The position numbers and the translations under genes were made by a program. The notes below the pieces were generated by a model. That model did no database searches, had not been told where the DNA came from, and was given only the letters and a program-made list of their open reading frames with translations. From the NCBI GenBank assembly GCA_016290295.1, contig JAEETJ010000015.1, positions 1-64,000 of the forward strand: a stretch of DNA of 64,000 nucleotides, written 5' to 3'. Shown here piece after piece: positions 52,039 to 60,711 of this stretch; the first letter of the stretch is position 1; the number at the start of each line of letters is the position of its first letter. The DNA is from Bacteroidales bacterium. GTDB taxonomy: Bacteria > Bacteroidota > Bacteroidia > Bacteroidales > WCHB1-69.

Positions 52039-52953
52039 TTAGTACGTCATAAAGAATCCGTTTATCGGTTTCTGCTCTTCCAATGGGCACAGGCCGATAT
52101 TGGTTCGGTGCTTGTTGACCGCAGCTGTGTCAGGGTTTGCGGCGTGACCATTGTCATCCCATACGCCATAAAAACTCTTTTCTCCCCGTGCTTTGATAAT
52201 GCATTGGTCGTATGTGCGGGCGTATGTCAATGGGATATAATGACCCTCTATCAACTTCTGTTTCCAAATAGGCTCAATATAGGTGAGCCAGAATTGAGGA
52301 TAAGCCGTGAATATGTGGCGGCTCAGCAAAAAGTACGACCACTCATCAAGAGCAAACGGATCTAAGATATTCGGATTCTCCTGGATAATTTTTACCATAT
52401 TGACCATGGTTAGCGAGTCTGTAAACATTATCAAGGCTGAACTCGGATGGATATTATCATAGTTTCTGGCCAATTGGTCTGCGGAAACCATTGCGGAAAT
52501 CTGTTCTATTATCCTCAACTCCTGATAAGTGAATACCTTGCTGTAATTCTCTTTGTATTCCTTGATTTTATTGAAAAATAATATGGAATCCTGCTCCATA
52601 AACTGTTTCCTGTATCTTTTTTCAAAGACTCTTGGCAATAGTTCTTTGGCGTAAAAAGCCTTATCAAAATACTCTATGGCCTCAGCCGTGTGCTTTCTTT
52701 TCAATAATATTTCAGCATACGTTACGTACGCCCTCTTTTTATATATGGAGACGTCGGATTTGAATATATTATTGTAAGCTGTTTTTATGGCTTCGTCAGA
52801 ATAGTTGGCAAAATAATTCTCAGATGCCATTTTGTCAACGACATCATGAAGTTCAAAATATTTTTTTATGCGGTTAGAGAGGACTGGCTCTTGTGCCCAC
52901 ACCGCAGTCATCGCCGCGATTAAAATGATAATGGTTAAGCTTGATTTTCTCAT
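52039..52953 (-). CDS. secreted TPR-like protein, paralogue A
   Basis: A 304-residue protein with signal peptide RKSSLTIIILIAAMTAVWAQ. The helical N-terminal half has TPR-like repeats (AYVTYAEILLKRKHTAEAIEYFDKAF). The C-terminal half is shared with the 53.2-kb gene: LSRHIFTAYPQFWLTYIEP, YDQCIIKARG, SFYGVWDDNGHAANPDT, VNKHRTNIGLCPLEE. The start at 52953 is chosen for the signal peptide. The -7 box TATCTTTG at 53106-53113 gives a ~145-nt leader. Function unknown. Confidence 0.75.
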   Translation of the reverse strand: MRKSSLTIIILIAAMTAVWAQEPVLSNRIKKYFELHDVVDKMASENYFANYSDEAIKTAYNNIFKSDVSIYKKRAYVTYAEILLKRKHTAEAIEYFDKAFYAKELLPRVFEKRYRKQFMEQDSILFFNKIKEYKENYSKVFTYQELRIIEQISAMVSADQLARNYDNIHPSSALIMFTDSLTMVNMVKIIQENPNILDPFALDEWSYFLLSRHIFTAYPQFWLTYIEPIWKQKLIEGHYIPLTYARTYDQCIIKARGEKSFYGVWDDNGHAANPDTAAVNKHRTNIGLCPLEEQKPINGFFMTY

Positions 52954-53105
52954 ATTTGTTGGTATTTTGTGATACTGTCGCATAAAAAAACTGGTGATTT
53001 CCGGGCCGGTTTTCAACAAAGAGAGAGGAGGTAGTTGTATAACTCGTGATAATATAGTACAGCATTTTTTCTATCAGCTGTTCTCTTGTCATTCTAAAAT
53101 TTTGG

Positions 53106-53113
53106 CAAAGATA
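53106..53113 (-). promoter_or_regulatory. -7 element upstream of paralogue A
   Basis: TATCTTTG on the minus strand, 153 nt before the ATG at 52953. The leader could encode a short peptide starting at 53092, which overlaps the gene and is not supported otherwise. Confidence 0.45.
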
Positions 53114-53170
53114 CAAAATAATCGCATTCAATTGTTGCAATATAGATTCATCAAGCAAAGTATTAAAGAA

Positions 53171-54094
53171 TCAATCGTATGCGGGCATGATCATGAATTC
53201 GTCCTTTTTCAACTCTTGCAAAGGAGGCAAACCGAGCCAGCGCCTGCGCTTGTTGACCAACTCCGTATCCGGGTTCGCATTCTTTCCGTTATTGTCCCAT
53301 TGGCCATAGTAACTCTGGCAACCGTATGCGCGGATTATACATTTGTCATACAAATCGGCATAGACAAATGGCATGCAAATTCCTTCTTCCACCTTTTTTC
53401 TCGTATAGGGTTCAAAATAAGTGAGCCAAAACAGAGGGTATGCTGAAAAAAGATGTCTAGATAATATGATGGAAACCTCTTTGTCCACACTAAAAATATT
53501 TTCATATTCAGGATATTCTTTCATTAAATTCACCAGTCTTTTCATAATCAGCGAATCCGAAAACCTCAGTATATCAGTATATTCAGGGTGTTTTAACTCA
53601 TATTTTCTCGCAAATTGGTCTGCACCTAACAATTGCCGGAGTTCGTAAATTAATTGTGATTCCCGAACTGAATGTACACACATTGACAGGTATTCCTTTA
53701 GTTTCCGATTATATAAGGCAGTGTCTTTTGCGAAATATTCTTTTCTGTAGGTATAGCCAAATTCATCAGGTTCCGCGAAGCCGTTATTAATAGCCAGGTC
53801 ATAATAGGTGATGGCTTTTGTGAGGTTCCCGCTTTGAGCCAGAACATCGGCATAACCCCGATAGAAAGGGCCACAGACAGAGAGCGGTGGATCCATTGCG
53901 AACAAATCCTCATACGCCTTGATGGCCACGGGTAAATTCTCGGGTTTATGATATACACGGATAGAATTGATGACTTCTTTTTGTTTATTGATTTTCTGAA
54001 CCTTTTTTGAAAGTACAATATCCTTTTGTTGAGGCTGGCATACGGCGCCAAAAACAATATAAAGGAAGATGATAAATAAGGAGATTTTTTTCAT
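53171..54094 (-). CDS. secreted TPR-like protein, paralogue B
   Basis: A 307-residue homologue of the preceding gene. It has a signal peptide (MKKISLFIIFLYIVFGAVCQ), TPR-like helices (YRGYADVLAQSGNLTKAITYYDLAI), then LSRHLFSAYPLFWLTYFEP, YDKCIIRAYG, SYYGQWDNNGKNANPDT and VNKRRRWLGLPPLQEL. The ATG at 54094 replaces a start three codons upstream. The 96-bp hairpin-rich repeat ends 54 nt before it, and no consensus promoter is visible in between. Role unknown. Confidence 0.75.
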   Translation of the reverse strand: MKKISLFIIFLYIVFGAVCQPQQKDIVLSKKVQKINKQKEVINSIRVYHKPENLPVAIKAYEDLFAMDPPLSVCGPFYRGYADVLAQSGNLTKAITYYDLAINNGFAEPDEFGYTYRKEYFAKDTALYNRKLKEYLSMCVHSVRESQLIYELRQLLGADQFARKYELKHPEYTDILRFSDSLIMKRLVNLMKEYPEYENIFSVDKEVSIILSRHLFSAYPLFWLTYFEPYTRKKVEEGICMPFVYADLYDKCIIRAYGCQSYYGQWDNNGKNANPDTELVNKRRRWLGLPPLQELKKDEFMIMPAYD

Positions 54095-54147
54095 GGTTAA
54101 CACTTTTATTTCATATTATTGATTTTTTTTATTGTTTCGTGCTGAAA

Positions 54148-54243
54148 GCACGCTATTCTATTAACCCCTAACAAGGCCGTAGGCCGCAGTTTGGGGTGGT
54201 GATACTCGTGGTGGAATGCAGCGTGCCGAAGGTACGCAACTGT
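54148..54243 (-). repeat. 96-bp hairpin-mosaic repeat, copy 1
   Basis: Identical base for base to 59454-59549. It contains the mini-hairpins GGCCGTAGGCC and GCGTGCC-GAA-GGTACGC, and CGTGCT-GAA-AGCACG straddles its edge (about 54139-54153). It lies just upstream of a minus-strand secreted-protein gene. One reading frame gives H-P-K-L-R-P-T-A-L-L, which lengthens nearby gene calls artificially. Confidence 0.9.
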
Positions 54244-54361
54244 TCACATAATAGCCGCTGATTCTCAAACTGTCCTGCTCCATGGTTTTTACTAATGCCT
54301 CTGCGGCGCGCTTGTTGTTGGGTTTGTTGAAAACGCCTTCGAATGTCATATATTGGATTAC
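54242..54361 (-). pseudogene. C-terminal remnant of a lipoprotein gene
   Basis: About 40 codons read VIQYMTFEGVFNKPNNKRAAEALV...EQDSLRISGYYVN, clearly homologous to the C-terminus of the 51.4-kb lipoprotein (ATYEGVFNKPKNKRLAEEVV...EQDSLNIKAYYVN). Nothing of the N-terminal ~160 residues remains. It is squeezed between the stop of the 54.4-kb gene and the 96-bp repeat, into which its frame runs. Confidence 0.75.
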
Positions 54362-54840
54362 AACTTCTTGAAAAATTTCTCCGGACCATTTTTCACTTCC
54401 TCTATCGTTATACTTTTCGATGCTACTATCTTCTGTTTCTTGATTTTCAGTACAGAGACTCCTGAGATGCCAAAAGACATCCTGTCTAATTTGTTTGTTG
54501 TGTCGCAAAGAACATGTTTGTCTATCGTAAGAATCTTGTCTGAAAGTTTTTTCACCGTGGCTTGCGAAATGAGGACGGCTTTGTATTTTCCACGGATGGT
54601 TTCTGGGTGGGATAATAGAAAATCATGTACAGTACAAGTGCATTTAAAACATCCTGAAGGAAGAATAAACAAATACTCTCCATCCGTAAGTTTGAAGTCG
54701 GGGAAGGTCTCTTTCATATAAGACGTAAAAAAAGCACTTCTTTTTTCTACAACAGAATCCTGCTCATTATGTTTGTCTGGTGAAAGAACTGGTATTATCC
54801 ATAAAACAATCACCATTAAAAATGCATGTGTTTTTATCAT
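54358..54840 (-). CDS. secreted protein with CxxC, possible thioredoxin-like fold
   Basis: A 160-residue protein with an N-terminal hydrophobic segment (signal or anchor). The sequence EYLFILPSGCFKCTCTVHDF gives a strand followed by C-x-x-C, as at a thioredoxin-fold active site. Later segments (AVLISQATVKKLS, DTTNKLDRMSFGISGVSVLKIKKQKIV) fit the rest of such a fold. This assignment is inference from motif order. The start overlaps the stop of the beta-propeller-like gene by ATGA, so the two are translationally coupled and probably act together. Confidence 0.65.
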   Translation of the reverse strand: MIKTHAFLMVIVLWIIPVLSPDKHNEQDSVVEKRSAFFTSYMKETFPDFKLTDGEYLFILPSGCFKCTCTVHDFLLSHPETIRGKYKAVLISQATVKKLSDKILTIDKHVLCDTTNKLDRMSFGISGVSVLKIKKQKIVASKSITIEEVKNGPEKFFKKL

Positions 54841-56021
54841 AGTGCTATGTTATAAATAATGAAACATGATTTTTGATTATCGCAATGAGTGGGATCTTTT
54901 ACCGCAAGGCCTTCGGGAATAATCAGTAGCTCATGTTTGCTCAGGTGAGTCGGCATGTCTATCTCGGCCTTCTGGTGGAATTCGGAATCCAGAATGATAA
55001 GAGACCAGGGCTTCTCGGTGGCGAAATTATGGGTACCATCCCCATTTTCGTAGGGCATCGCTTTGGAAACTGCCACATAATACAAATCCCTGTATGCATC
55101 ATAGCGCAAATACATGTATGAAGTGCTTTCACAACCCTTTTCTTCCAGATAATTGTAATTGTTCAGCTCGTTTAGGTCAAGGATTTCATTCTCATGATGT
55201 TGGTATTTGCTCTTTAAGGGATACCTGCTTTGCGTGTTGTTACGATGAATCACATACAATGAATCCAAAAAGAAATAGGCGGTGACAATATCCAAATCCT
55301 TGTTCATGGCCGTCCAGAACCAATAGTGCTTGTAGATGGAGTCTTTGGAAAAATGAGAGGTGGGGTAATGTCCTATCCCTCGATGGAATGCCAAACTTTC
55401 ATTGTTAAAAGTGAACTCGGTAATCATTGGTTTGGAGAATTTTCTCAACCGATGCTCTGGATTCACTTTGTAATCGTTCAAACTTGTCAGTATTCTTCTC
55501 GCATACAGAAGGCCGGAATCTTGAGTGACAGGGACATAGTAGGCAAACGGTCTGGTCGTCAGCATGAAAGGTTCTTCATTTTCCGTTCCGATATTCATTT
55601 CTATAATTTTCGTGACATTGGACAAACTGTCTAAAGCATACATTTGATCGTCATTCACATATTTCACTATGATTTTGTTTCGGTCAACCACAAAATAATT
55701 TGAAAAAGTATTGTCCAAAACAAAGGAGGTGGTTGGATACAAGGAGTTTACGCAATAGTGTAAGATAGCGTGACCTGCATAATCTTTGGAAAAATAGCTG
55801 TTTACTTGTGTTTTCTCGACTGCCGAATAGAAGGAGAACTCATAGCCGATGTTGTGAGGAATGTAAAGTGTGTCAATAGGTACCGCTTTAGGATAATCGC
55901 TTTTTGAAAGCGCTCGGTTGACATCATTTTGCAGATGACTATACGCTAACCATTCCTCAGATTGAGCGGAGAGCCTAATTGTGCTGACAATTAGCAAGAA
56001 GAATAGGATGATTTGTTTCAT
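54837..56021 (-). CDS. secreted beta-propeller-like protein (DUF4221-like)
   Basis: A 394-residue secreted protein beginning at the ATG at 56021, which opens a standard signal peptide (MKQIILFFLLIVSTIRLSAQ). The mature part has repeated strand-turn units with aromatic and aspartate residues (NKIIVKYVNDDQMYALDSLSNVTK, RDLYYVAVSKAMPYENG, WSLIILDSEFHQKAEI, HELLIIPEGLAV) typical of the 6-bladed propellers that Bacteroidetes secrete; DUF4221 is the nearest family I can suggest. The frame continues upstream without a stop into a DNA-binding gene, but a signal peptide in the middle of a protein is implausible. The ATPG-free overlap with the CxxC gene suggests a two-gene unit. Confidence 0.65.
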   Translation of the reverse strand: MKQIILFFLLIVSTIRLSAQSEEWLAYSHLQNDVNRALSKSDYPKAVPIDTLYIPHNIGYEFSFYSAVEKTQVNSYFSKDYAGHAILHYCVNSLYPTTSFVLDNTFSNYFVVDRNKIIVKYVNDDQMYALDSLSNVTKIIEMNIGTENEEPFMLTTRPFAYYVPVTQDSGLLYARRILTSLNDYKVNPEHRLRKFSKPMITEFTFNNESLAFHRGIGHYPTSHFSKDSIYKHYWFWTAMNKDLDIVTAYFFLDSLYVIHRNNTQSRYPLKSKYQHHENEILDLNELNNYNYLEEKGCESTSYMYLRYDAYRDLYYVAVSKAMPYENGDGTHNFATEKPWSLIILDSEFHQKAEIDMPTHLSKHELLIIPEGLAVKDPTHCDNQKSCFIIYNIAL

Positions 56022-56630
56022 GGTTGTTGTTGTTTTCTCGTTGCTGTACGGTGTTATAGGAGAAAAATGGGCGGTATGTATCCTTTCACCTTCTTTCACA
56101 TATTTAGATATAGCATCTGCAAGTTTATGGTGATAATTTTCCTCTACTACAGCCGAAATTATATAATTTTTATCGCGTCGATTGATATACTTTGTTCCTC
56201 CTCCGGTTTTTTCGTTGATTACAGCAATAACAATATCAAGCATCAAGCTACGCATTTGCTTGGCCTTCTCACTTTCTGTTAAAAGCATTCCGACATTAAG
56301 AAAAGAGCGGAAGTCAAAAAGGCCGATTTGAGGAGTCTTGTTAAGGACATTTATGTCCCTAACATATCGCAACTTGAACTCTTTCAATCTGTTACCTTTA
56401 CAAATAAAGTATCCATTATACTTCAGTTCCTCTTTGTACTTGACAATATAACGGGATATTGTGCGAACATCTACTTCATAGAAGTCTGCTACCATCTGTT
56501 TTGTCAATACAATTTGTCCTTCAAACTCCAAAGGTTTAATTTCCAAAGCTTCTCGTATACGTGACAGAGCCAACGGATTATTCAGGATATTCTGCCTGCT
56601 TATTTCTGATGTCGTTAAATCCTTCTCCAT
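56022..56630 (-). pseudogene. truncated DNA-binding protein fused in frame to the next gene
   Basis: About 203 codons from the ATG at 56630. The start MEKDLTTSEISRQNILNNPL is followed by a helix-turn-helix-like region (LTKQMVADFYEVDVRTISRYI). Further downstream come FDFRSFLNVGMLLTESEKAKQMRSLMLDIV and GTKYINRRDKNYIISAVVEENYH, seen in Bacteroidetes DNA-binding proteins of mobile elements or toxin-antitoxin-like loci. The family normally continues further. Here the frame has no stop and runs through spacer codons into the signal peptide of the secreted propeller gene, so the C-terminus was lost at a recombination junction near 56030-56040. Whether a fusion protein is made is unknown. Confidence 0.6.
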
Positions 56631-56638
56631 ATTAATTT

Positions 56639-56800
56639 TTATTTCTTCTTGTTTTCAGCTTCCATTTTCATGGACAAATCGAAGTTTCGCTTCATGTAAC
56701 TGGCAACATCAACAGGACTCATCGGCGATTTCTGCGATGCGATGATTTTCTGTATCTTGCGTTCTGTCACCTCTTTGTGGAACTTGTTGAGGAATGTCAT
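56639..56800 (-). CDS. small protein before the DNA-binding gene, 53 aa
   Basis: A short frame (MTFLNKFHKEVTERKIQKII...SPVDVASYMKRNFDLSMKMEAENKKK) that starts 29 nt after a full consensus promoter and ends 8 nt before the DNA-binding gene. The position and the charged, helical composition support a real gene, possibly the partner of a two-gene mobile module. No family is recognised. Confidence 0.55.
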   Translation of the reverse strand: MTFLNKFHKEVTERKIQKIIASQKSPMSPVDVASYMKRNFDLSMKMEAENKKK

Positions 56801-56828
56801 AATTCATTGTTATATTGGTTCCCGTGTG

Positions 56829-56859
56829 CAAAGATACAGAAATTATTGTGAAATAGCAA
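56829..56859 (-). promoter_or_regulatory. promoter of the small protein/DNA-binding gene unit
   Basis: On the minus strand TTG (56859-56857), a 20-nt spacer and TATCTTTG (56836-56829), a full consensus match. Confidence 0.7.
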
Positions 56860-56880
56860 TAACGATAAATACACACACAT

Positions 56881-58470
56881 TTATTCCAAACGCTCTCTTA
56901 TTCTCTGCCAAACCTCCAAAGGCAGCAACTGGATGGCGGATCGTCTTTGGTTTACCTCGCGAGGTTTGTACAGCGGGACATCAAACTTGAAGGACTTCTG
57001 CCCATAGTAGGATTTGCCGAAGAGGCGGAAATAGACATCGTCGTATAGCTCGGCATAGTCGAAAAGATGGTAGTTGCCCAGTTTAACCTGCTCGAACAAC
57101 CACTCGAAAAAGGCTTTATAGTTCTTGCGAGACAGTGTTCTGGCTTTGTCAGAAATGAGCTTCGGAATATGCCCGTTCCACGCATCGAATGTATATCGGG
57201 GGTAAAAGCCATTGTCCAATACCTTCACGAGGGTGTCAAACGAGGTGATGGACTTGAGCATGGCGTCTTCGTCTTTGGTGATAAGCCGTTCATAATCGGC
57301 ACGCAATTCGTCATAATTAGCTTTCACGGAATCCATCAAAAGTGGTGGAAGAACCCATTTCTCATCCAAACATTTCCCGAAAAGCACCATTTTTTTCGCT
57401 TGCTGAACTGCTAAGTTTGTGTCAAGCTCCCAAAGAAACAATGCCAGTGCTTCCAAGTCCTTCGGGAAGTAGTATATGAGTTGGTTATAATACCATTCTC
57501 CCGTATCGTCATTATTATGCCAACGGGCATCAATGGAAATATACATCTTGGTATAATTGGGATAATAACTGTTCATGTAGTCAACATAATCAGGGTAGAT
57601 TTGGAGGGTGTCAACACCCCATCTTTTTGTATAATCAGCAATAGGCCCAAGTTCCATTACATAGCGGCGGTGGTCAAGATTTTTCATATCCATGATGGGA
57701 TAATAACCTAAAACAGTGTCTTTTTGGTTCATTTGTGTGCCATAGATTTGCGGGCGTCCCTGAGACATCAGGTACCGGTCTTCCAGATAAGCGAGATAAC
57801 GCTTCTCCGCATCATTTTCAATGACAGCCTGACGATACATTCTCAGGAACTCAGGCAGATACTCTTGTGAATGTTGGGCTATCAGCCAGGCGTATCTCGT
57901 TCCGAGGCGGCCTACAAGCTTCCAAGAGGGGAAGCCATACTGTGCAACCAATGCCTGCAACTTGGCCGTGTTGGTAGAATCAATGATCCGCATTTGTTTG
58001 CTGATATCGTCGGATCCTCCTTGTTCATGCAATTTTTGACGGATATCCTGATCAGTTTTTACCATGATATCTAACGAATCCATGAAGGGCTTACATCTTC
58101 GGTTCTCGGCAAGTTGAATGAGGGAGTCCAATGTTGGCCAATAGCTTCTCTCCCGGAGACCAATATCCTCAAAAAACTCTTGGTTAAAGTCGTCCCTTTT
58201 AATACCGTTTGATTGTACAATACGGTATAACAGCGTTTCCGCCTTCACGGAATCCATGGTCTTCTCCGCAGAGATATAATACATCCATAAATCGAAGTAA
58301 TAGCTTATCGGTTCGATGGAATCATGTGTTGCGAACAAGGTGTATGCCTTCGTAAAGTCAGAGCTTTGGTAGGCTTTGTCTGCTTCGTATAGTAGTGAAG
58401 TGTTTTGGGCTTGCACAATGAAGTTGGCGCATCCTATCAGCACAATGAGGGTGATTATGATTTGTTTCAT
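56881..58470 (-). CDS. secreted DUF6624-like protein, paralogue C
   Basis: A 529-residue protein with a signal peptide (MKQIIITLIVLIGCANFIVQAQ). After TPR-like helices, residues about 125-265 resemble DUF6624: a DQ.IR segment, YGFPSWKLVGRLGTRYAWLIAQHS, then YLEDRYLMSQGRPQIYGTQM. The C-terminal end (GKSYYGQKSF, EVNQRRSAIQLLPLEVW) recalls the end motif of paralogues A and B. Function unknown; the combination suggests a surface or periplasmic scaffold or binding protein. It lies 59 nt downstream of the SUMF1-like gene and is probably co-transcribed with it. Confidence 0.75.
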   Translation of the reverse strand: MKQIIITLIVLIGCANFIVQAQNTSLLYEADKAYQSSDFTKAYTLFATHDSIEPISYYFDLWMYYISAEKTMDSVKAETLLYRIVQSNGIKRDDFNQEFFEDIGLRERSYWPTLDSLIQLAENRRCKPFMDSLDIMVKTDQDIRQKLHEQGGSDDISKQMRIIDSTNTAKLQALVAQYGFPSWKLVGRLGTRYAWLIAQHSQEYLPEFLRMYRQAVIENDAEKRYLAYLEDRYLMSQGRPQIYGTQMNQKDTVLGYYPIMDMKNLDHRRYVMELGPIADYTKRWGVDTLQIYPDYVDYMNSYYPNYTKMYISIDARWHNNDDTGEWYYNQLIYYFPKDLEALALFLWELDTNLAVQQAKKMVLFGKCLDEKWVLPPLLMDSVKANYDELRADYERLITKDEDAMLKSITSFDTLVKVLDNGFYPRYTFDAWNGHIPKLISDKARTLSRKNYKAFFEWLFEQVKLGNYHLFDYAELYDDVYFRLFGKSYYGQKSFKFDVPLYKPREVNQRRSAIQLLPLEVWQRIRERLE

Positions 58471-58529
58471 GGTTAATGGTTTTTAGATTCAACAAGGAAA
58501 GTATGAAAATCAATCGTATGCGGGTACGA

Positions 58530-59420
58530 TTATTTCTTCCTCCTTGCAATCACTCTGAAGCCGATGAGTGGGGAAGGGGCATCGTAACGCTTCTCGCTGT
58601 TGATGCGGATGTCGTAGCCGGGGTCGAGGAAGCTGCCACCAAAGGCGACACCGCACTCATACACCATCTCCGCCACATTGCCGCACATATTATACAAACC
58701 GTAAAGGTTGGGATGATGCGAATAAACATGTGTGGGATGCTTGTATCGATACAAAGGAAATTTCTTTTCCATCAACGAATCTTTGACCACTATCTCCTTA
58801 AATTCTATAACCACTAAATGCCCGTCCTGCATGGTGATATGTGAGTCGTCCACATGCAAGTAAGTGTATAAGGGTACACCATTATTATTGGTAGTAAGAG
58901 GTCCTCCCATTGAGTATTGAGCTGGCCATTTTCCACCTCGGGCGGCACATTTCCACTCTTCCTCTGTGGGCAGGGTATATTCCCACTCACCGCCTCCCAC
59001 TTTCTCCGTCAGCCAGCGGCAGAACAGTATCGCTCCCTCATGGCTGACACATGTCACGGGATACTGCTCATACGCGGGATGAGTGAAGTAAAAGGGCGCG
59101 ATATCCGGCATCGCTCTGGAGGTGTCTATCTGTGCCTTCTCATATTCGGCCATACGTCCCTGTGCCTTCAAGTCCTCAAGAAAGCGGTTGTACGATGCAA
59201 TGGTTACCTCTGTTTGTAACATGCGGAATGGCTCTGCACCTCTTGTTATCGTTTCTGTCGTGTCTTTTCTATGGACTTCAATCGTGTAATGCGTATCAGG
59301 AATTTCCTCGAATGTTCCCACAAGCCGTTTCTCTAACTTCACGGTTTTCCTGTCGGGCTTCTGCGCCCATATTGCAGTCACCGCTGCGATTAAAAGAATG
59401 GTTAAGACTGATTTTTTCAT
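58530..59420 (-). CDS. secreted SUMF1/formylglycine-generating-enzyme-like protein
   Basis: A 296-residue protein with signal peptide KKSVLTILLIAAVTAIWAQ, almost the same as that of paralogue A. The mature part is an FGE-sulfatase (SUMF1) domain: FRMLQTEVTIASYNRFL, AYEQYPVTCVSHEGAILFCRWLTEK, YTLPTEEEWKCAARGG, LYGLYNMCGNVAEMV, and a final IGFRVIARR. The two-cysteine copper site of true FGE at the C-terminal end is not evident, so it is probably a non-catalytic member with a structural or binding role. The start is set at 59420; the longer frame runs through the 96-bp repeat and gives a false N-terminus. Confidence 0.8.
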   Translation of the reverse strand: MKKSVLTILLIAAVTAIWAQKPDRKTVKLEKRLVGTFEEIPDTHYTIEVHRKDTTETITRGAEPFRMLQTEVTIASYNRFLEDLKAQGRMAEYEKAQIDTSRAMPDIAPFYFTHPAYEQYPVTCVSHEGAILFCRWLTEKVGGGEWEYTLPTEEEWKCAARGGKWPAQYSMGGPLTTNNNGVPLYTYLHVDDSHITMQDGHLVVIEFKEIVVKDSLMEKKFPLYRYKHPTHVYSHHPNLYGLYNMCGNVAEMVYECGVAFGGSFLDPGYDIRINSEKRYDAPSPLIGFRVIARRKK

Positions 59421-59453
59421 ATTTATTGAATTTTGTATTGTTACGTGCAGAAT

Positions 59454-59549
59454 GCACGCTATTCTATTAACCCCTAACAAGGCCGTAGGCCGCAGTTTGG
59501 GGTGGTGATACTCGTGGTGGAATGCAGCGTGCCGAAGGTACGCAACTGT
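59454..59549 (-). repeat. 96-bp hairpin-mosaic repeat, copy 2
   Basis: Identical to 54148-54243 over 96 bp, at the same distance class upstream of a minus-strand gene (34 nt before the ATG at 59420). A further hairpin GCGTGC-CTTCC-GCACGC follows at about 59564-59580. Confidence 0.9.
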
Positions 59550-59655
59550 GAGTGTCGTTGTAGCGTGCCTTCCGCACGCATACAATATGTCCGCCGTGAA
59601 AAAGAACACAGTGTAAACAGAAAGAGGACGATTACTAACAAAAACTTTTCCATGC

Positions 59656-60711
59656 TTATTTTCTTACGGATTCGTCAAAATACAATCTATGAAAATCACC
59701 GGCAGCGTGCTCTTCGTCTATCTCTTTTTTCAATTTTACCGCTTCTGCATTGTTTTCGTCTTTATCCCCGTATATACAGGTGCTAATGCTGTGCCATCGC
59801 ATAATGTTGTGGGTGTATTCCCATGATACTTTTTTCACCAAATCTTCAAAAGTCTCTGATAGTCCGAGTGCTTTTCTATGTTTGTTAACCATCTTTATAT
59901 TTGTGGGATAAGTGATAAATACAGTACCTCCAATTTTGTAAAAATAGAAGTTCCCTTGTCCATACCCATTGGGATCTTTCAGTTCGTCAGTCTCCTTGTT
60001 GTTTTCAATCACCAAGAGGTATTCATCCTCTAACCTCATATACATATCGGCACCTATATTGCCCTTTAGAACATGTTCCTTGAACAAATCTTGTAAGTCG
60101 TGCAATTCTGCACGTACGTAGTGTATTGCTGGAGCATGGAGATTGTATAGATGATATATTCCGGTCGTTTGTATGTTTATTTTGTACCTGTCGGAAAGTC
60201 CCTTGATATCACGTATTATAGCATGATTCATAGAATCTTCAAATGCATTCAGTCCGCGACCGTGCCGGTATGATTGATCTTTTTCCAGGATTTCATCTAA
60301 GCTGTGTTGCAAAGCCGTGTCGCAAAGTGAGTGATAATTCGTTTCAATGAATTGTAATAGTTTGTATACCTGTGAGTCCACCTCACATTCGCTTGCGTAT
60401 CTTTCAGAAAGTTCTGAATCCCCACATTGGATAAGATATTTCGCATATGTTTCTATTTTATCCACATCGTGGGTGAGTTTCAAATTCAACAAGTAAGCTG
60501 AAAGCAAGTCTTTGGCAAATGGGATTTTCAATGCGAAAGCCTTGTCATAACACGCATTGGCCGTTGCATAGTTGCTGTCGCAGATAGCCAGTTCGGCCTG
60601 GTTAGTCCAGTAATAGTATTGACGGAGGTTTTTTTTCTGCCCAAAACTAAACAATGATATTAAAACCAGAGACATTGTTAATAAACAACACTTAACAATC
60701 TTTCTTTTCAT
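59656..60711 (-). CDS. secreted DUF6624/TPR-like protein, paralogue D
   Basis: A 351-residue protein with signal peptide (MKRKIVKCCLLTMSLVLISLFSFGQ). TPR-like helices (YYYWTNQAELAICDSNYATANACYDKAFAL) precede a region with DQSYRHGRGLN and RLEDEYLLVIENN, corresponding to the DUF6624-like part of paralogue C. It ends with IKMVNKHRKALGLSETFEDL, the shared VNKxRxxxGL motif. The ATG at 60711 is chosen to open the signal peptide. No consensus promoter is seen directly upstream. Unknown function, same family as paralogues A to C. Confidence 0.75.
   Translation of the reverse strand: MKRKIVKCCLLTMSLVLISLFSFGQKKNLRQYYYWTNQAELAICDSNYATANACYDKAFALKIPFAKDLLSAYLLNLKLTHDVDKIETYAKYLIQCGDSELSERYASECEVDSQVYKLLQFIETNYHSLCDTALQHSLDEILEKDQSYRHGRGLNAFEDSMNHAIIRDIKGLSDRYKINIQTTGIYHLYNLHAPAIHYVRAELHDLQDLFKEHVLKGNIGADMYMRLEDEYLLVIENNKETDELKDPNGYGQGNFYFYKIGGTVFITYPTNIKMVNKHRKALGLSETFEDLVKKVSWEYTHNIMRWHSISTCIYGDKDENNAEAVKLKKEIDEEHAAGDFHRLYFDESVRK

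Noticed and set aside
52874..53092. Possible 72-aa leader peptide (MTREQLIEKMLYYIIT start)
   Set aside because: It follows a -7 box but overlaps the start of paralogue A in another frame and shows no recognised feature.
54161..54508. 115-aa minus-strand frame
   Set aside because: It joins shadow codons of the CxxC gene, the lipoprotein remnant and the 96-bp repeat. Only the remnant is meaningful.
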